The notes below the pieces were generated by a model. The model searched no databases and had not been told where the DNA came from. It saw only the letters and a list, made by a program, of their open reading frames with translations. DNA of 64,000 nucleotides. Source: Blastocrithidia nonstop (lineage: Eukaryota > Euglenozoa > Kinetoplastea > Trypanosomatida > Trypanosomatidae). The translations under genes and the position numbers were made by a program. Every line of letters begins with the position of its first letter. Positions within the stretch are counted from its first letter, which is position 1. This document shows, in pieces, positions 47,155-60,055 of the stretch. Where the stretch lies: NCBI GenBank assembly GCA_028554745.1, contig JAQOTN010000008.1:248001-312000 (forward strand), read 5' to 3'.

Positions 47155-50100
47155 ATGAGCTTTTTGATTCGCAAAGTGCTCGGGCAAAACGTCGTCCATC
47201 CACCACCATCAAAGCCGTCTACCTCACGTAATGCACCGCATGAACAAGATTCTACCTCTAACTTACAAACAAAGTAACATACTTTCGACAAGATACACAG
47301 TTTTCATCATGAAAATGGTGTAAACGAAGTAGAACAAGTACACACGAAATACAGTAATAAAAACAGCAGTTATACAAGTAATTCTAACAAAAACAACTAT
47401 AAAAACAGTAATGAAGCAGCAACAGCAATAGCAACAGTATCTTTGCCTGTTACTTCTTCTCTCAATATGCAAAGTGCATAAGAAAGTGTCGCGACAGCCA
47501 CACGCACCCCTCCTGCCCCACGTAAAACTAACACAAACACATCTACTCCAGCTACCACACTGCTACTGCGATTGCAGACATGCACCATCCTACAAGATCT
47601 TCGTGATACCTTGCAATAATTACTAAATTGTATAGACTTGCCATTGATTATTGGACCGTCGTAGTTTGCGTCATTGGTGTAATTTCTACGAGCATACGCG
47701 CAAGATGACATGCTGATTGTCTAAACCACACTTCACATTTTGGTTAACCTCACTGACATTTCAAATTACCCTGGGTCAGAGCAAGCACACAAGACATAAA
47801 ATAGTACACCAAAATATCACAATAATGAGCAAAATGGACATAATAGTCGAGATGATGCAAGGCGAAATAGTGCAGACTACTCCGCATTGACAGTAAATGA
47901 AAAGCGTCGTATTTGTGATTCATTCACGCGTGTTCTTGTCAAGCACGCCACACTATTACTGAACTTCGTCAAACGAGGACAACACACTACTCAATCTCGC
48001 CTTTACGCAATTCAGCTACTAACGCGATTGGAAGAGTTTGATGCGGCGCAGATGCACAAGGTATTACTCGCATCACATGGAGCGAGTGTCTTGGTTGACG
48101 TGCTTGTGGAGGAGAGCAATGATGTCTTCTTGCTGCAACGGAGTGTTTTGTTTCTCTTACGCTCCATGACGATGATTGATACCGAGTTGCAAACACTATT
48201 GGCCTTTGACAACGCCTTTGAGGCTCTTGCGCAGTTCATTGATGTTGTTGGTGGTGTTAACGGAGGGGAAGTGGCGGTTGAGTGTCTTGGTATTATGCAC
48301 AACATGCTACGTAGTAACAAGGCCACACAGAAATATTTTAGAGAAATGTAATATGCGCGTCTACTTACCCCGCTGTTCATCAGTGTACACGAGTAGCTAA
48401 TGTCAAAAATCAAATCTGCTACAATCACTACTTCTACGATTAATTCATCTCCATCATCATCATCACAACAACAACAACAATCTTTGTCTTTAGTAAATGC
48501 CGACTTCTCTGGGAAATTACCTCTGCATTAGTCAATGAACTTAATACAATATGGCAAATAAACAAGTACAGTACTGTTGCTGGCTATGGCTATATTCAGT
48601 TGCCTGCTACGATAAAGTGAAGCAAATCAAGATGAGTACATGCTAACTCAATCAAATCTACTAGAGTGTGAGGTGCTTTAGCAATTGGTGTACTTGGCGC
48701 TTTGCGGCGTGGTCGCCGATGATGCCACACGTATTGAGGCACTACGTACCATTACACTTCTCATCAAAGGTCACAAATCAGCTATTACCTCATTTGTGTA
48801 AATGGAAAACGTAATCACCATGGCACGATCAACTGCACCGAATATTGTCATGCAATGAACTTCGTTAAGAGCACTAATGCATTACCTATTTACGAGTTAC
48901 GATATCATTTTACTTACAACGACTGCGCAGCTCATGGAGGCGGTCTGCACCCGACACGAGTGTCAGCCGAGGGTGGTGGATGTTTTACTGAATGGGTTTA
49001 GTCCTGATGCAGGAACTATGCTATGCAACACATTGGATGTTGCTGCAAGTGAAATACCTAGTGCGATAACACACATGCGATCGCAATATATGAACGATTA
49101 CGGTAAATGACTGGCAAACACACAACTGGCACGGTGTGGTGAAGTATTTGCGTGAACTTTATTTAATCGCATGCCATCAAGCTAGTTGTTAAACAGTTTA
49201 CAAAATAACTCATCTTCGTTAGTGACACATGGCAAGTACTTTGCGGTGCAACTACTGCGTTAACTACTGCGTATGCCATTTATGGCATCATCACTAACGT
49301 TGCTACCCTGATAAAATTTAGAATCAAGCAGAACTAGTAAAAACACATTTAGTGTTGAGAACACTATTACTGCGCAGCCAGCTTAGCAGTCTAATTTTAA
49401 TACTAAGCAAGAATCAAAAAATAATAGTTGTAGCACTACTACTAATACTACGAATATTACAGTTAATACAAATGGTAATAACAGTGGCTCATTTGGCTAA
49501 GAAGGCACCTTTTTTCATGCGTTTGCGTCATACGTTGTACAATGTCTACGAGGCTAACATGTTCAGCAAGGCATGGATGGTGCCACACTTGGCGCGTATG
49601 TGTAGACGTTATTGATTTGATTGAAGTAAAGCGATAAAGCGGTTAACATTTTAGTACATTCACGTGATGGGTTGTATACAAAACTGTTATAGTGTGCTCG
49701 TGAAAGTAACGCGGCACAGTTGCGTTTATACTGTGCTGTAATAGCAGCCGTCGTCTGTGTACAATTTACTCAAATAACGAAAAAGTCAAGTCATAAAGAA
49801 GATAATATTTAATTAGAGTACGTAGTGAATAATGTTAAATAGGGTGTAAATAATGAAAATGTTAGTAATGTAATGTTAACAACTAATGTAATGAAGTTAA
49901 TGTAAGATAAATCTGTTTTGCACAATGACAACAAAAGTGTAGTAAAGCAACCATAGATACAACATTTGAAATAGTAGAAAAGTGTTTATTCGGATTTATA
50001 TCATCAATTTATATCGTATTTAGGTGGACCGGCCTTCTTTGACAGCGTTTTATTTGACATCAATGCGAGCAATTCACAGTGAGCACACCCAGCACCAAGT

Positions 50101-51834
50101 GCCTTTTTGATTGTTGCTCATGTCACATATAACGTGTAATTTGTGTAACTGATCAATCAAGTAATTGAAGATTTTAGGGCTCTGCATCAATAACTGCTGC
50201 AAATGAGATAAACCACTACCACACGTAGAAATAGTGGTGACTAGTAGCACAATACAAATACACAGCAATAAAACACACGTGTTTCAAATCAGTTTATTGA
50301 AAATGTATAAACAGGTGAGCAATCAATAATGTCAAGACAAAATTATAATGCATTACAATAAGGTCAAAAACATGGAAAGGAGAAAGAATAAGTGTAAGTT
50401 TCAAGATAAACGCGTTTGCAACAAGCATAACAATTTGTAGATAGAGATGCGAATTGAAAAAGCGCCAGTTCAAAAGATGATGTATAATAACTGCAATAAC
50501 AAATTATTAAACTGCAACAAAAAATTTACAGTCAAGCGTCGTAATTAAAGTTGCTACATGATGAGAATGAACGTCTGCAATCGTAACTTGCCTAAATGCA
50601 CATGCGCTACACATAACTAGTACGTTAGTTATAGACTGAACGCACAAATTACAAAGTGACATAAACAGAGAAGTAGCAACATTAGTCAGCGTCACCTTAA
50701 GCAACAATAACCACATCAGCATAAAATAATAACACGAAGTGTACGTTATCATAGTAAACATCTACATAAATGCTTATCAAATAAGTAGAGACATTACGTG
50801 AAAGTGTGCATTTGCTATAATAGACAGTCAATAGCAACGAAGATGAACGTCAGCATTTGTTGCGTACGATTGAGATGATGGAGGAGCAGTTACGAAGTAA
50901 GCCAGAGTAAGTTGCTGCAGCTGTTAATAAGAACTAAATTATAGCACCATAGGTATTGTACAAGACACCATTATAAACAAACACATTATCTGTGCAAACT
51001 TAAATGTAAAGTAAAGATAGGGAAGTAAATTGCATTAATTCAAACTAAATTGCACTATGCTAACGTATAAATGAAATGCAAGTTATCATACATGCACTGT
51101 AGACAGAACGAGATGAGTTGTTATGCGTGCTGGGTTAGATTTGTGAGGTTCGTCCTGTAGCACCGGCAACATAATGCAGCAAATTACAAACGTTGACTAG
51201 TATTATTAGTAATAACAACAATAATAACAATAATAACGATAATAACAGTGATAACATCATAAGTAAGGAGTAGCACTAACAAGGCAACGATAACATGTAA
51301 GCAAACCAGAATTTACCACAGCAGGCGCATAACAACAATGATAAAAACATTGCAGATGTAAACTATAATAAACTTATGCCTGAAGTTGATAATGATGATA
51401 GCAGTTATAATGGTAGCAGTAGCAATAAATAACGTTTACATTAATAGCATCCTGTAGACGATACAGTTTTGTAGAACAAAGAGGTAAAATTGATAGAGGA
51501 AACAGGCAATGCACTTTACTTTAAGTAGCATCAAATACCTGTGCAGAGTGCCAAACTATCAGCATAAGCACTTTAACATTATACAGTTTACAATAGTGGT
51601 GAATGCAATTTACAAAATGATAACCAACAAAATAATTTGAATAGTAATACTAACTATGTTGGTATGAATGTCGACGAAGATGTAGAAAATGTATTTGATG
51701 ATCACACATTGCAGACGGACGAAAATCCATTTGCGGATGAGGATGATGGTTTTGGTGGCAATATCGCGAGTATTGATGATACTGATTTTATGTCACAATT
51801 ACACGAAAAGATTGACGAAAACGATTTACGTTAA
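47155..51834 (+). CDS. USO1: Vesicle tethering factor Uso1/p115
   Basis: 1559 residues. After a Pro/Asn-rich start, a helical armadillo head runs from about residue 140 to 1000: LRDTLQELLNCIDLPLIIGP, RLYAIQLLTRLEEFDAAQMH, and the p115-specific AFDNAFEALAQFIDVVGG, GGEVAVECLGIMHNMLRSNK, TQKYFREME. Later come a globular-head C-part (FLGGPAFFDSVLFDIN-like text near 50020) and a coiled coil with an FEELREQLQ-type pattern (from about residue 1000), broken by Asn-rich loops. The tail (from about 51640) is acidic: NPFADEDDGFGGNIASIDDT, as in the acidic end of p115. The protein tethers COPI/COPII vesicles at the cis-Golgi with Rab1 and golgins. Yos1, also an ER-Golgi factor, lies 4 kb downstream, probably by chance. 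The stop is TAA at 51832. Confidence 0.88.
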
Positions 51835-52269
51835 CGTAAACTTTAATGTAATCTTTGCATAATAAAATATTATTTCTGAAGTAAGATATATTTGTTTATG
51901 TAATTTTATCATTGTAACATATATTTATATACATCTATTTTTTTTTTATTTTTTTTTTTTTGTGAGTTAGTGTGTGGTTTGTTAAGCATTTTGTACAGTT
52001 TTTTTTTTGAATTACATATCATCACACATGATGTCCATTTTATCTATATTCAATTAATACCTTGTTAACAAAAATATACATGTATTGCAGTTTATTTTGT
52101 GTGCTTTGTAAATGGTTAAATTATTTGAAAACTTTCTGTAAAGCGTCTATATATACATATATACATATATACATATATACATAATTTTCGTAATAGAAAT
52201 AAATAAATTTTGTTATAGACATTGCAACACTATTGATTATCTATAAATTTTTTAGACACACAATAGCAA
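51835..52269. other. Intergenic spacer
   Basis: T-rich (runs at 51940-51962 and 51999-52008), no gene. It contains a short ATATATAC tandem repeat. The likely acceptor is TTTTTTAG with AG at 52254-52255, 15 bases before the next ATG. Confidence 0.55.
52149..52182. repeat. (ATATATAC)4 tandem repeat
   Basis: Four nearly perfect copies of an 8-base unit in spacer. Confidence 0.85.
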
Positions 52270-54825
52270 ATGTCAGCAAGTGCGGCTAACAAAGTTTGTA
52301 GTAAAACGGAGAAGTGCCAAGATATTAATACAGTTGCTATCAACGCAAATTGGCAGAACAATGTAAACAGCCACAATAGCAATGGTTGTAATAATAGTGA
52401 TGAAGCTAGTAAAACATACTAAAATAGAAACAATACAATGCACGATAATGGCAAATTACCTTCGTTGATAGGTGATTGTGTGATTCGTCTAACTCATCCT
52501 ACCTGTTACTAACCACCACTCTATTTATTTCCATAGTTGCTTCCGCCTGTGCCAGAAAACACTGCTCCAGCAATGGCGTGGGACGGTGTGGCTGATGCTA
52601 TTGATGTGACAAAGTCACATTGGCATTTGGCAAACGTAGCAGAGTTAGACACAAATATGTTTGACGGCAAAGGCGACGAAAAGATAACAAGAAGCAACGG
52701 CAAGTGCACATCATAAGTATCTTCGACACGTACGTTGTAAGAGTAGACACCAGTGGCGCCTTCCCATAAGCGGCCTCGAGCCATTGAGTCGCTTGCATCA
52801 CTGGTTGCCTCAAACAAATTACTGTAGGCTGGTATTCATGCCAGTGTGTTGCATAAAGGTAACTTTTCTGCATCGTCAATGATAGAGTAAATTATGAATG
52901 TGAAGAAGCGGGCAAAGCTGGATGATGACGAAGGTGCGGTGCTCATGACCAATCACTTTATCAATTTGCTAGCGTGGTGTAAGTTGCGTGAAGCGAATCA
53001 TTCACATCACTCTACTGAGCAAGAGCACGTTGATGCTGGCGATAGTCAAGTTTATTCTGCAAACTAATTAGTGAATAAGACTTATTTGCATGTAAAGTCA
53101 AATAACTGTCAGCAAGATGCACTGGTAGACGTAAATGGCAGTGACAGTACACATAATTTTTTATTACCCTCACCTACTCCGTGATCAGACAAACTACTCA
53201 ATGACTCTCGTGTTGCTGGACAGTTTATTAGTGGGTGTTAGCACAATGTAGAGTAACGTGTATAATCATTACATTTAGTTGCCCGACTGTTTAGACGTCC
53301 ACTGAAATCGTTAATTTCACGAGGTTTGCAGACAGGCTATGTTGTACCTCCCGGTACGATAAACATTACTAGCCCGTACATAGCACGAACTCATGCAGGT
53401 ACAAATATGCTGGACCAATACAATTAGCAGGAGATTGATGACAACAAAGGGGCCAGGCAACGCATTAACGTTGTTGCTGTTGATAGTAAGATGTCTACAA
53501 TGTATGTACGTAGCATTTAGTAAGGCACACAGCTACCATTTGTTGTCATTATTTCATCTATTAGTAATAGATGCAACAAGTTGTCATCGCAAACGACAAG
53601 CACTGGTAACGATAACATTAATTTCAATTATGATAGTGCTAATAGCGAAAATACAAGTGGACTTGACAATAAGGAACATGTTTACGGTAAAACTACATTG
53701 TATGAGCGACAAACACGTGTTGTCAAAATTACTTAACACACAACTAACTTTGGTCGTAAATAAGGAGTGCAATTCGGTGTGCATACCCATGGTGGGCCAA
53801 TTGTTATTCACGTCGGAATCGAATAGTAAGGTAAGTATGCCATGCAAATAGCCCCACATCATTTTAGTTTATTGGTACGACCTAAAAATACAGTGAAACG
53901 CTAACTTTTGTAGTAAAACTAGTCATGATAAACATTAAAGCCAATTGCCGTCAAATCGGAAAAGTAAATTGATGATAATGATACTGGAGAAAATCAACAT
54001 GAATTACTTGGTAGTGAATTGACATTGCATAATAGATCAACATAATCGCTTTTACATGAAAGAGATAACGAAAAGTAGACACTTAAAATGACAACAACAA
54101 ACTCAAACGGTAATGAACTAAATTTGCACTAACATAGTCTAAATAGCTAAAAAGGCATTGCTGCTTCAGCTGATAACGCAAATGCTGGAAAGTTTGACAC
54201 TAAAACAGTAATTAAACGAGAAGAAGAATTATACAACACTTCGTAATAGACGTTAAACACGTAATCGTTGCGCCAAACATAAACGATAAACACCTCACAC
54301 CGACAACAATAACAACAATTACAATAACATTATAACAGCAGTCATAATGATGCAAATGCATCAAGAAATCAACTTAACATGGGTGTTGACAGCAGTGCTA
54401 CTAACGATACTAAGTGTGATGGTAATAACAATAACAAAAATGAAAAATCATTTTATTAAAATAAATTTGACCTATGACTTGTCAATTACGCTCGAAACGG
54501 AGTCTATGTAAACAAACATGAGTGGGTTTTAGCAAATTGTAAACAACTAGAACGTGGTGATGACTTATACATTGGTAGTAGTAACAATGAAAAGAATTAA
54601 CAGGGCAATAATGTGCATGTTCATATAGCTACGGAAGAATAAACTTATAACATTCTTAATATATAAAAGAGGGCACATGAGTAGTTTAATCAACGCAAAA
54701 ATGTATTTGACGCAAAGTCAACACCATCAGCAGCAGCGGAGGTGAGTACAATAAAGCAAGAGAAGTATAGTGATGATGATAGTAATGATAATGATTGCAG
54801 CTCGTATGTAGCAGGAATAAAGTAA
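52270..54825 (+). CDS. Hypothetical protein, possible split FHA domain
   Basis: 851 residues to the first likely TAA (54823); in-frame TAA also occur at 54853 and 54886, so the end is uncertain. No firm family. Two separated pieces look like halves of an FHA domain. At about 366-377 (INITSPYIARTHAG) is an RxH motif in the place of SRxH. At about 733-762 are LVNYARNGVYVNKHEWVL and LERGDDLYIGS, like the NGxxVN and LxxGDxIxxG core. Between them are about 370 residues, part conserved-looking (VQFGVHTHGGPIVIHVG, YAMQIAPHHFSLLVRP) and part Asn-rich. FHA domains bind phospho-Thr in signalling and DNA-damage proteins. The N-part has VIRLTHPTCYEPPLYLFPE and a helical block (INLLAWCKLREANH). Acidic Ser/Asp-rich tail. 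The split-FHA reading is my inference and could be wrong. Confidence 0.5.
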
Positions 54826-55698
54826 CATTACAGTATAAAGCGACACGTAATCTAACTTGTCAACATAAAATATCTATTAACTATATAACGTAAGTAATAC
54901 TAAATAATTTCTAAATTTTTGTTTTCAATGTAAAAATACAAGTAGAAACATTTTTAACCTTATATTTTTAATAAAATAGTCTAAAAGTAAAATTTTCTTT
55001 TGAGAAATGATAGATAGACAATTATAAATATGTTGTCTTTTTTTTAGCATGTAATTTTTAGTAATTTGTCTTTTCTGAAACAAACTAAAGGGTATAAAAA
55101 ATATATTTGTAAAGTTTAAAAAAACTTTAAAGTATAAATTAAAAAAACCCAATAACTTAATATGTTGAACTAGTTTTGTGAGTGTTGTCATTCTAGTTAG
55201 TCTTTAACTTTTTGTTGCAATTATTAGCACAATTAAAATTTGTATTCACATTGTCGTTGATGCATAAGTTAATGCATTTGTCGTGATAAACACTTGTATA
55301 GTGTTTAGCATTCAAATAACAACGTTATAAGTATTTGATTAAATTAAATTGCGTGTACTAACTATGAAAGAATACAACCTAAGTTTTTTATTTTACATAA
55401 ATAACAGTGATTTGTTGATATACAAACCATCACATGTGTGTTGTTTTTCCGTTATGATCAACCAATCTATGTTATTTACATATTTTTAAGATACTTTTGT
55501 ACCACATTCTTTTTTTGTTTTGCCAACTTTTTTGTAATAATTTTGTTGAATAAACGTTCTGAAAAATAAAAAAAGTAATTTTAAACACCTTGATCGCTTG
55601 ATTATATTGTTTTATAGCTTTGTGAAAAGGTTTAATTAATTATTATAGTTTGTGTACTGGGACTTGCAATTTAATCGCCTACTGCATTTTTACTAGAA
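54826..55698. other. Intergenic spacer
   Basis: AT-rich, no gene supported. A T-rich tract with AG at 55616-55617 is a plausible acceptor for the Yos1 gene, about 80 bases before its ATG. Confidence 0.5.
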
Positions 55699-56136
55699 AT
55701 GGTTTTGTCTATTTATGCAATTTTCACATCATCGGTGCTCTGTGCGAATGCACTGGCTATTTTGTCATAGACACGTTTATTAACAAAACTTGGTTTAGCT
55801 ACAAGTCATGTACAGGCAAGTTTAGTGTAACCACAAGACAGTCCACGAAGCGGTGGTATTCTTGGTTCTGGTGGTGTGTTTGTACCACCGCCATTTGACA
55901 ACGAAGGCGGTACGCAGAGTTCATTGTTTGCGAGTTCATCATCAGCATTTACCTCAACAGGAGCCGCATTATCCTCACCACCTCGAAGTAATGTTCTCAA
56001 CTATCAAGGCTCATCTCACACCTCACGAACTAAAGAGCAGATCGCGACATTACTAAGTTCAGTGCGCACATTGTTACGCTGACCGTTAATTTTAATCAAT
56101 ATTGTGCTTATACTGCTTGCTATCATATTGAATTAA
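55699..56136 (+). CDS. YOS1: Yos1/IER3IP1-like ER-Golgi membrane protein
   Basis: 145 residues; Yos1 is normally about 80-85. The N-end is a hydrophobic helix followed by LCANALAILSETRLLTKLG, which fits the IER3IP1 block CVNAVAVLNEERFLSKIG, with Glu coded by TAG. The C-end LLSSVRTLLRWPLILINIVL matches the RSVRTVMRVPLIVVN block, with a second membrane helix to the end; the Trp (residue 128) is coded by TGA. Between the two blocks is a Gly/Ser/Pro-rich loop of about 65 residues (GGILGSGGVFVPPPFDNEGG and on) that the family normally lacks. Yos1 works with Yip1 and Yif1 in ER-to-Golgi vesicle traffic. The ATG chosen gives the family N-terminus directly. It stops at TAA, with another in-frame TAA two codons later. 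Under the standard code only the loop plus the RTLLR end shows as an open frame. Confidence 0.87.
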
Positions 56137-56635
56137 AGGTAAACGCCTTTAATAAGAACAATTTATATGTATTTTATTTACAAAAGAATAAAAGCTATTC
56201 GATGACGCCTATAGCATTCTGTAACATTCATAACGTTATAAAAGTTATTGATTTTTTTTTTGTTCTTTAACTTATAGGTTTTACAAGTTGCAATCGACAC
56301 TACTGCACTAAACAATTACAAATGATCTATCTGTATATTTTACTAAAAATTTATTCTGTATATTATCTTTACATTACATATCTGTTAAGATTAGGACAAT
56401 TGATCAATGCATTATTATGTTAATTATTGTTTGTTGTAAGACTATAAAAATTATAACGTTTATTGAAAATAAAAAATCCCTACTATTATTTTCGCTTTCA
56501 ATACAAAATTTATAGGCAGAAAGTCAAGTTGTAAGTACAAATAACTTATAGCAAAATATAATAATATCTATTTACACACTCCAGCTCATTTGTTTGTTTG
56601 TTTGTAAAAAAATCAAAACTAGCTCTTGACGTACT
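56137..56635. other. Intergenic spacer
   Basis: AT-rich, no gene. AG after TTTATAG at 56514-56515 is a possible acceptor for the RING gene. Confidence 0.5.
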
Positions 56636-58423
56636 ATGAACACAAATATTGATCACATTCCATCGTTGAAGTAAATGCTAACGCATCAATCGACCCATGC
56701 GCATAAACATATAAAAAATGATGCAAAGCTGTTTAATTCCACACATCTTACTCCACCACTATTGACAAAGAGCGTACACAATAAAAAGACAACGGCACCG
56801 AATTTGCACTTGTGACGTGCTGTGGCACTACAGCAACATGCTATTGCTAGTGGTACACTAAACATAAATGCACGTAATAACAACAACTTGAACATTAATG
56901 ATTGTAGTAATAAATTAACGTTAGCGCAGAAATTAGGTCTCGTATCACGTCCACCTTCTCCGCCTACCGACAATGAATGAAGATAAACATAATAAGTGGC
57001 ATTGAGGCGGACCGATAACTAGTTGTCCTCTCGATGTAGTATTTGCTGTCAACCGTTTTATGCAACGTGTAACCAAGGACAGGTGCTTTTGAGTTGCAGT
57101 CATGTTTTTCACGAGAGGTGTTTCACCCAGTTTGAAAAATTTGTACAGCGTCAACGACGTAATGACGCCAATTTGTTTATTTTTGCCTCAAGAAACAACA
57201 ACAACAACAACAACAACAGTACTATTAGTTCTAATAATAATATCATTATTAATAACAGAAATTATGTTAGCACTACTCATAATGTTGGTGAAGTATATAA
57301 CAATGTGACAGACATGGAGCTGCCGATTCGAGTTCGTCTCGCATGTCCGGTATGCCGCTCCGTGCATTATCACAAACGTATCTTCTATGCTGGTAAAGTA
57401 GCTGCACAGCGTGCGGCTATTGTGCGTATTCAGGCATTTGTACGTGGCTTTTGTGCACGCCGCCGTTATCTACGATGTAGACTACAGCACTCCTCTAATT
57501 TCAGACAACAATATGTGCAATCTCACCTTGCTCGTTTATCGTAGGCATGAGATAACTTTCTGAGTCGTCGTGAAACTCAGCGAGATGCGGAGTTGGCACA
57601 GCTAGACGCACGTCGTGATGTGGCATTAGGTGTGTACTTACTTTAAGAGGACTGACAGCGTTTGATTGCATAATCTTTATTTTTAAAAACTAAGGGCGAT
57701 GCTATGACAATACACGATAGTCGTGTGGACGTAGCAGATGTAAAGGACTTTAGTAGTAGTGAATGTTGCATCAATGATGAAGCGAGTAGTTGCGTGAAAG
57801 GGTAGAATGAACACGCGTGCAAGGTAGAATGTGTCATTTGTCTCTAAGTTATTGAGTGCAAAGTACATTTACTAAAATTGCAAAAGTAGTGTTTATCGGA
57901 CAATGTTAATCCATAATAACAGCCATCCGCACAAGATGGCAACACTACGAAAAAAATATAGTTGGCAAGAGATAGCCACTTGATTGCAAAAGGCAGAACA
58001 AAACAGGCAAGTTTAACTTTGCCTGTAAAACAAAAATAAGATAGTCGATCAAATGTACATAACTAGCAAAACACGTTACGAAAACCCGATGATAGACAAA
58101 CAGGTAAAGAATAACGACAAGTCTACAAGCGAAAACAGAACTAACTCCATCATACTGATCATGACAATGCATTTTGTAATGATACCCATGCGGGTGTCAT
58201 TTTGAGTTGCGGGCACTGCTTTCATGTTGCCTGTTTGAATACATTTTAGCTATACATGACAGGTGATATTGTTCCAGATAATATTGCCAATATTGACGTG
58301 TTAACTTCTGAAGAAAACAACAGTAACAGTAGAAAACCCATTCCCCGCTGCCCGTTATGCCGACGCGGTTATGTCAAACATCCGTTATAAGAACAGACAA
58401 ACTCCACACAAAAAAAAAGTTAA
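56636..58423 (+). CDS. RNF32: RNF32-like protein: RING, IQ motif, RING
   Basis: 595 residues. Before the first RING is KLGLVSRPPSPPTDNEWRE, the LGLV-P-P lead-in of RNF32. RING1 runs from C134 (CSICCQPF) through LLSCSHVFHERCF to CPVC at 237-240, with an Asn-rich loop inside it. An IQ motif follows at about 256-276 (IVRIQAFVRGFCARRRYLR), where calmodulin-type proteins could bind. RING2 begins at C399 (CVICLEVI) and resumes as VILSCGHCFHVACLNTF and IPRCPLCRRGY, with about 100 low-complexity residues between its first and second metal pairs. RING-IQ-RING architecture is specific to RNF32. The mammalian protein is testis-expressed, and the E3 activity and targets are poorly known. The stop is a TAA TAA pair at 58421. 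All eight RING1 and RING2 metal ligand positions appear present. Confidence 0.85.
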
Positions 58424-58858
58424 TAAGTTACAAAAATAAATAAATTAAACTATTTTTGAAGTTATAATTTTTACTTGATGTAAACAGATTTTATTTTTTT
58501 CATTTATGTTGCAACATATTGTAATCTAGTTAATTTATGATGTGATCCTTCTAATATATATATTTTTGTTTGTGTTAATGTATAGTAATTATGTATTTCT
58601 TATTATGTTGTTGTTATGATAGTAGTGGTAGCAGTTGCTGTTGTTAAACGTCAACGATAGATTTTACCTTTATGTATAACTGTTTATGATTTTGTTAACA
58701 TCTTTTTTTTTATATATTAAAATCTAATTTTTATTTTTTTTCTTGTTTTTACTGCCCTTTTTTTTTATGCATGTGTTACAATTAAGTTAATAAGCTGTAA
58801 TTTGAGAGTTGCATTACACGAAACTAGGTAAATTAGTCTCAGATTACGTTCGGTCGAT
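58424..58858. other. Intergenic spacer
   Basis: T-rich, no gene. A strong pyrimidine tract (58733-58766) then AG at 58785-58786 is the likely acceptor, about 73 bases before the next ATG. Confidence 0.55.
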
Positions 58859-60055
58859 ATGCAACCTATAGATTATTCGAAGTGAGATCAAATCGATTGC
58901 AGCAGTGACGAAAGCGTTGATTAAAATGATGATGATAAAGATCATTATCTTGACGGCAATTATTAGTATGCAAACTAAAACACAAGGTAATCTAGTGTTA
59001 GTGAAACGGCAAAGCGTCACCCTAGTGTTACCAAACTATAATTCCCAAGTAAAGTAATTATCGGTCCCGATGGTGTACACATGGAACGAATGCCTGAAAC
59101 AGCCACATCATCACCGTTTCGCATCACTCACGGTGAAACACATCATAATCAACGAGTAAATTCAGCTTAGCATAAGTAATTACTCGCAAAGTAGCATACA
59201 GTATTACCATAGCAATTACAAAACTAGTAGTTGTAGTAGTAGCAGTATTAGTGATAATATCGTAGTGAGATGTAATAGTAAGCGAAGCTAAAGTAATCAC
59301 AGTAAACATTGCGAAAGTAAACGCAATAAACACAGGTAACAGAAAATACGTAAACAGATAAAATCAAATCAGCAGCGCAACAACCTGATGGTTAAAGTGA
59401 AAAATGTAATGATGTTATCGGTAATTCGATTGAAAATTAAACAGATGCAGAAGATGACGTGTTGTATTGCAACCTTATCAAAAATGGTGGACGTGAAGGA
59501 GATAGTCATTTGTGATCGCAGACCGCAGACACCGTGACGGTGTCGTTTATTGTGCCATTGTCGACAAGATCTAAAAACGTTAATGGCTTTCGTATTACAG
59601 ACAACTACTCAGCATAAACGTACCAAACGAAGAGTATGATTAACTTTGTGCTGTAGACACGATAAGCAGATAACGGGAAAATTGTGATAACGTCATACCA
59701 CAACACATTTCGTTATCCTGTTAAGCTAGATGAAGACCTCATTGATGGCTGCTGACAATTACAAACTATTCCCTCTCGACAACTACGTCTTCTCGTTGTG
59801 CAAGTGTTCAAACGCTAAGTTGGCGTAGGCATGACATTGTGATGAAATAAATGCTTTTAGTAGGACACACACAGCATCATTGACCCGTGTCAAATTGAGT
59901 AGCGTAAATGTCGGGGCAGTAACAGCTCCACTAGTACATTTTACTAGACTTGACAAAAGGCGCATGCATAGTTCAAGAAACGAATGAAGGAACGTAAGTC
60001 TAATGACATATAAGTATAGCAGCAATTGAAAAGTTAAAGCAACATGTGGGTGTAA
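58859..60055 (+). CDS. CS-domain (p23/NudC-like) co-chaperone with a Cdc37-like N-terminal motif
   Basis: 398 residues. The N-end MQPIDYSKWDQIDCSSDES resembles the start of Cdc37 and related Hsp90 co-chaperones (DYSxWDxIxxSDDE); its Trp is coded by TGA. A charged, Glu-rich helical middle has very dense TAG/TAA codons (59215-59310). From about residue 220 there is a CS fold: LWSQTADTVTVSFIVP, then TSYHNTFRYPVKLDEDL, LRLLVVQVFKR and MTLWWNKCFEED with two TGA-coded Trp. The WWxxC(F) pattern matches the binding-edge end of the CS domain. C-terminal TWQKAHAEFKKRMKERK is a charged helix. CS proteins act with Hsp90 in client folding or with dynein factors. I cannot tell the p23 and NudC branches apart by eye. 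It stops at TAA TAA (60053). Confidence 0.7.
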
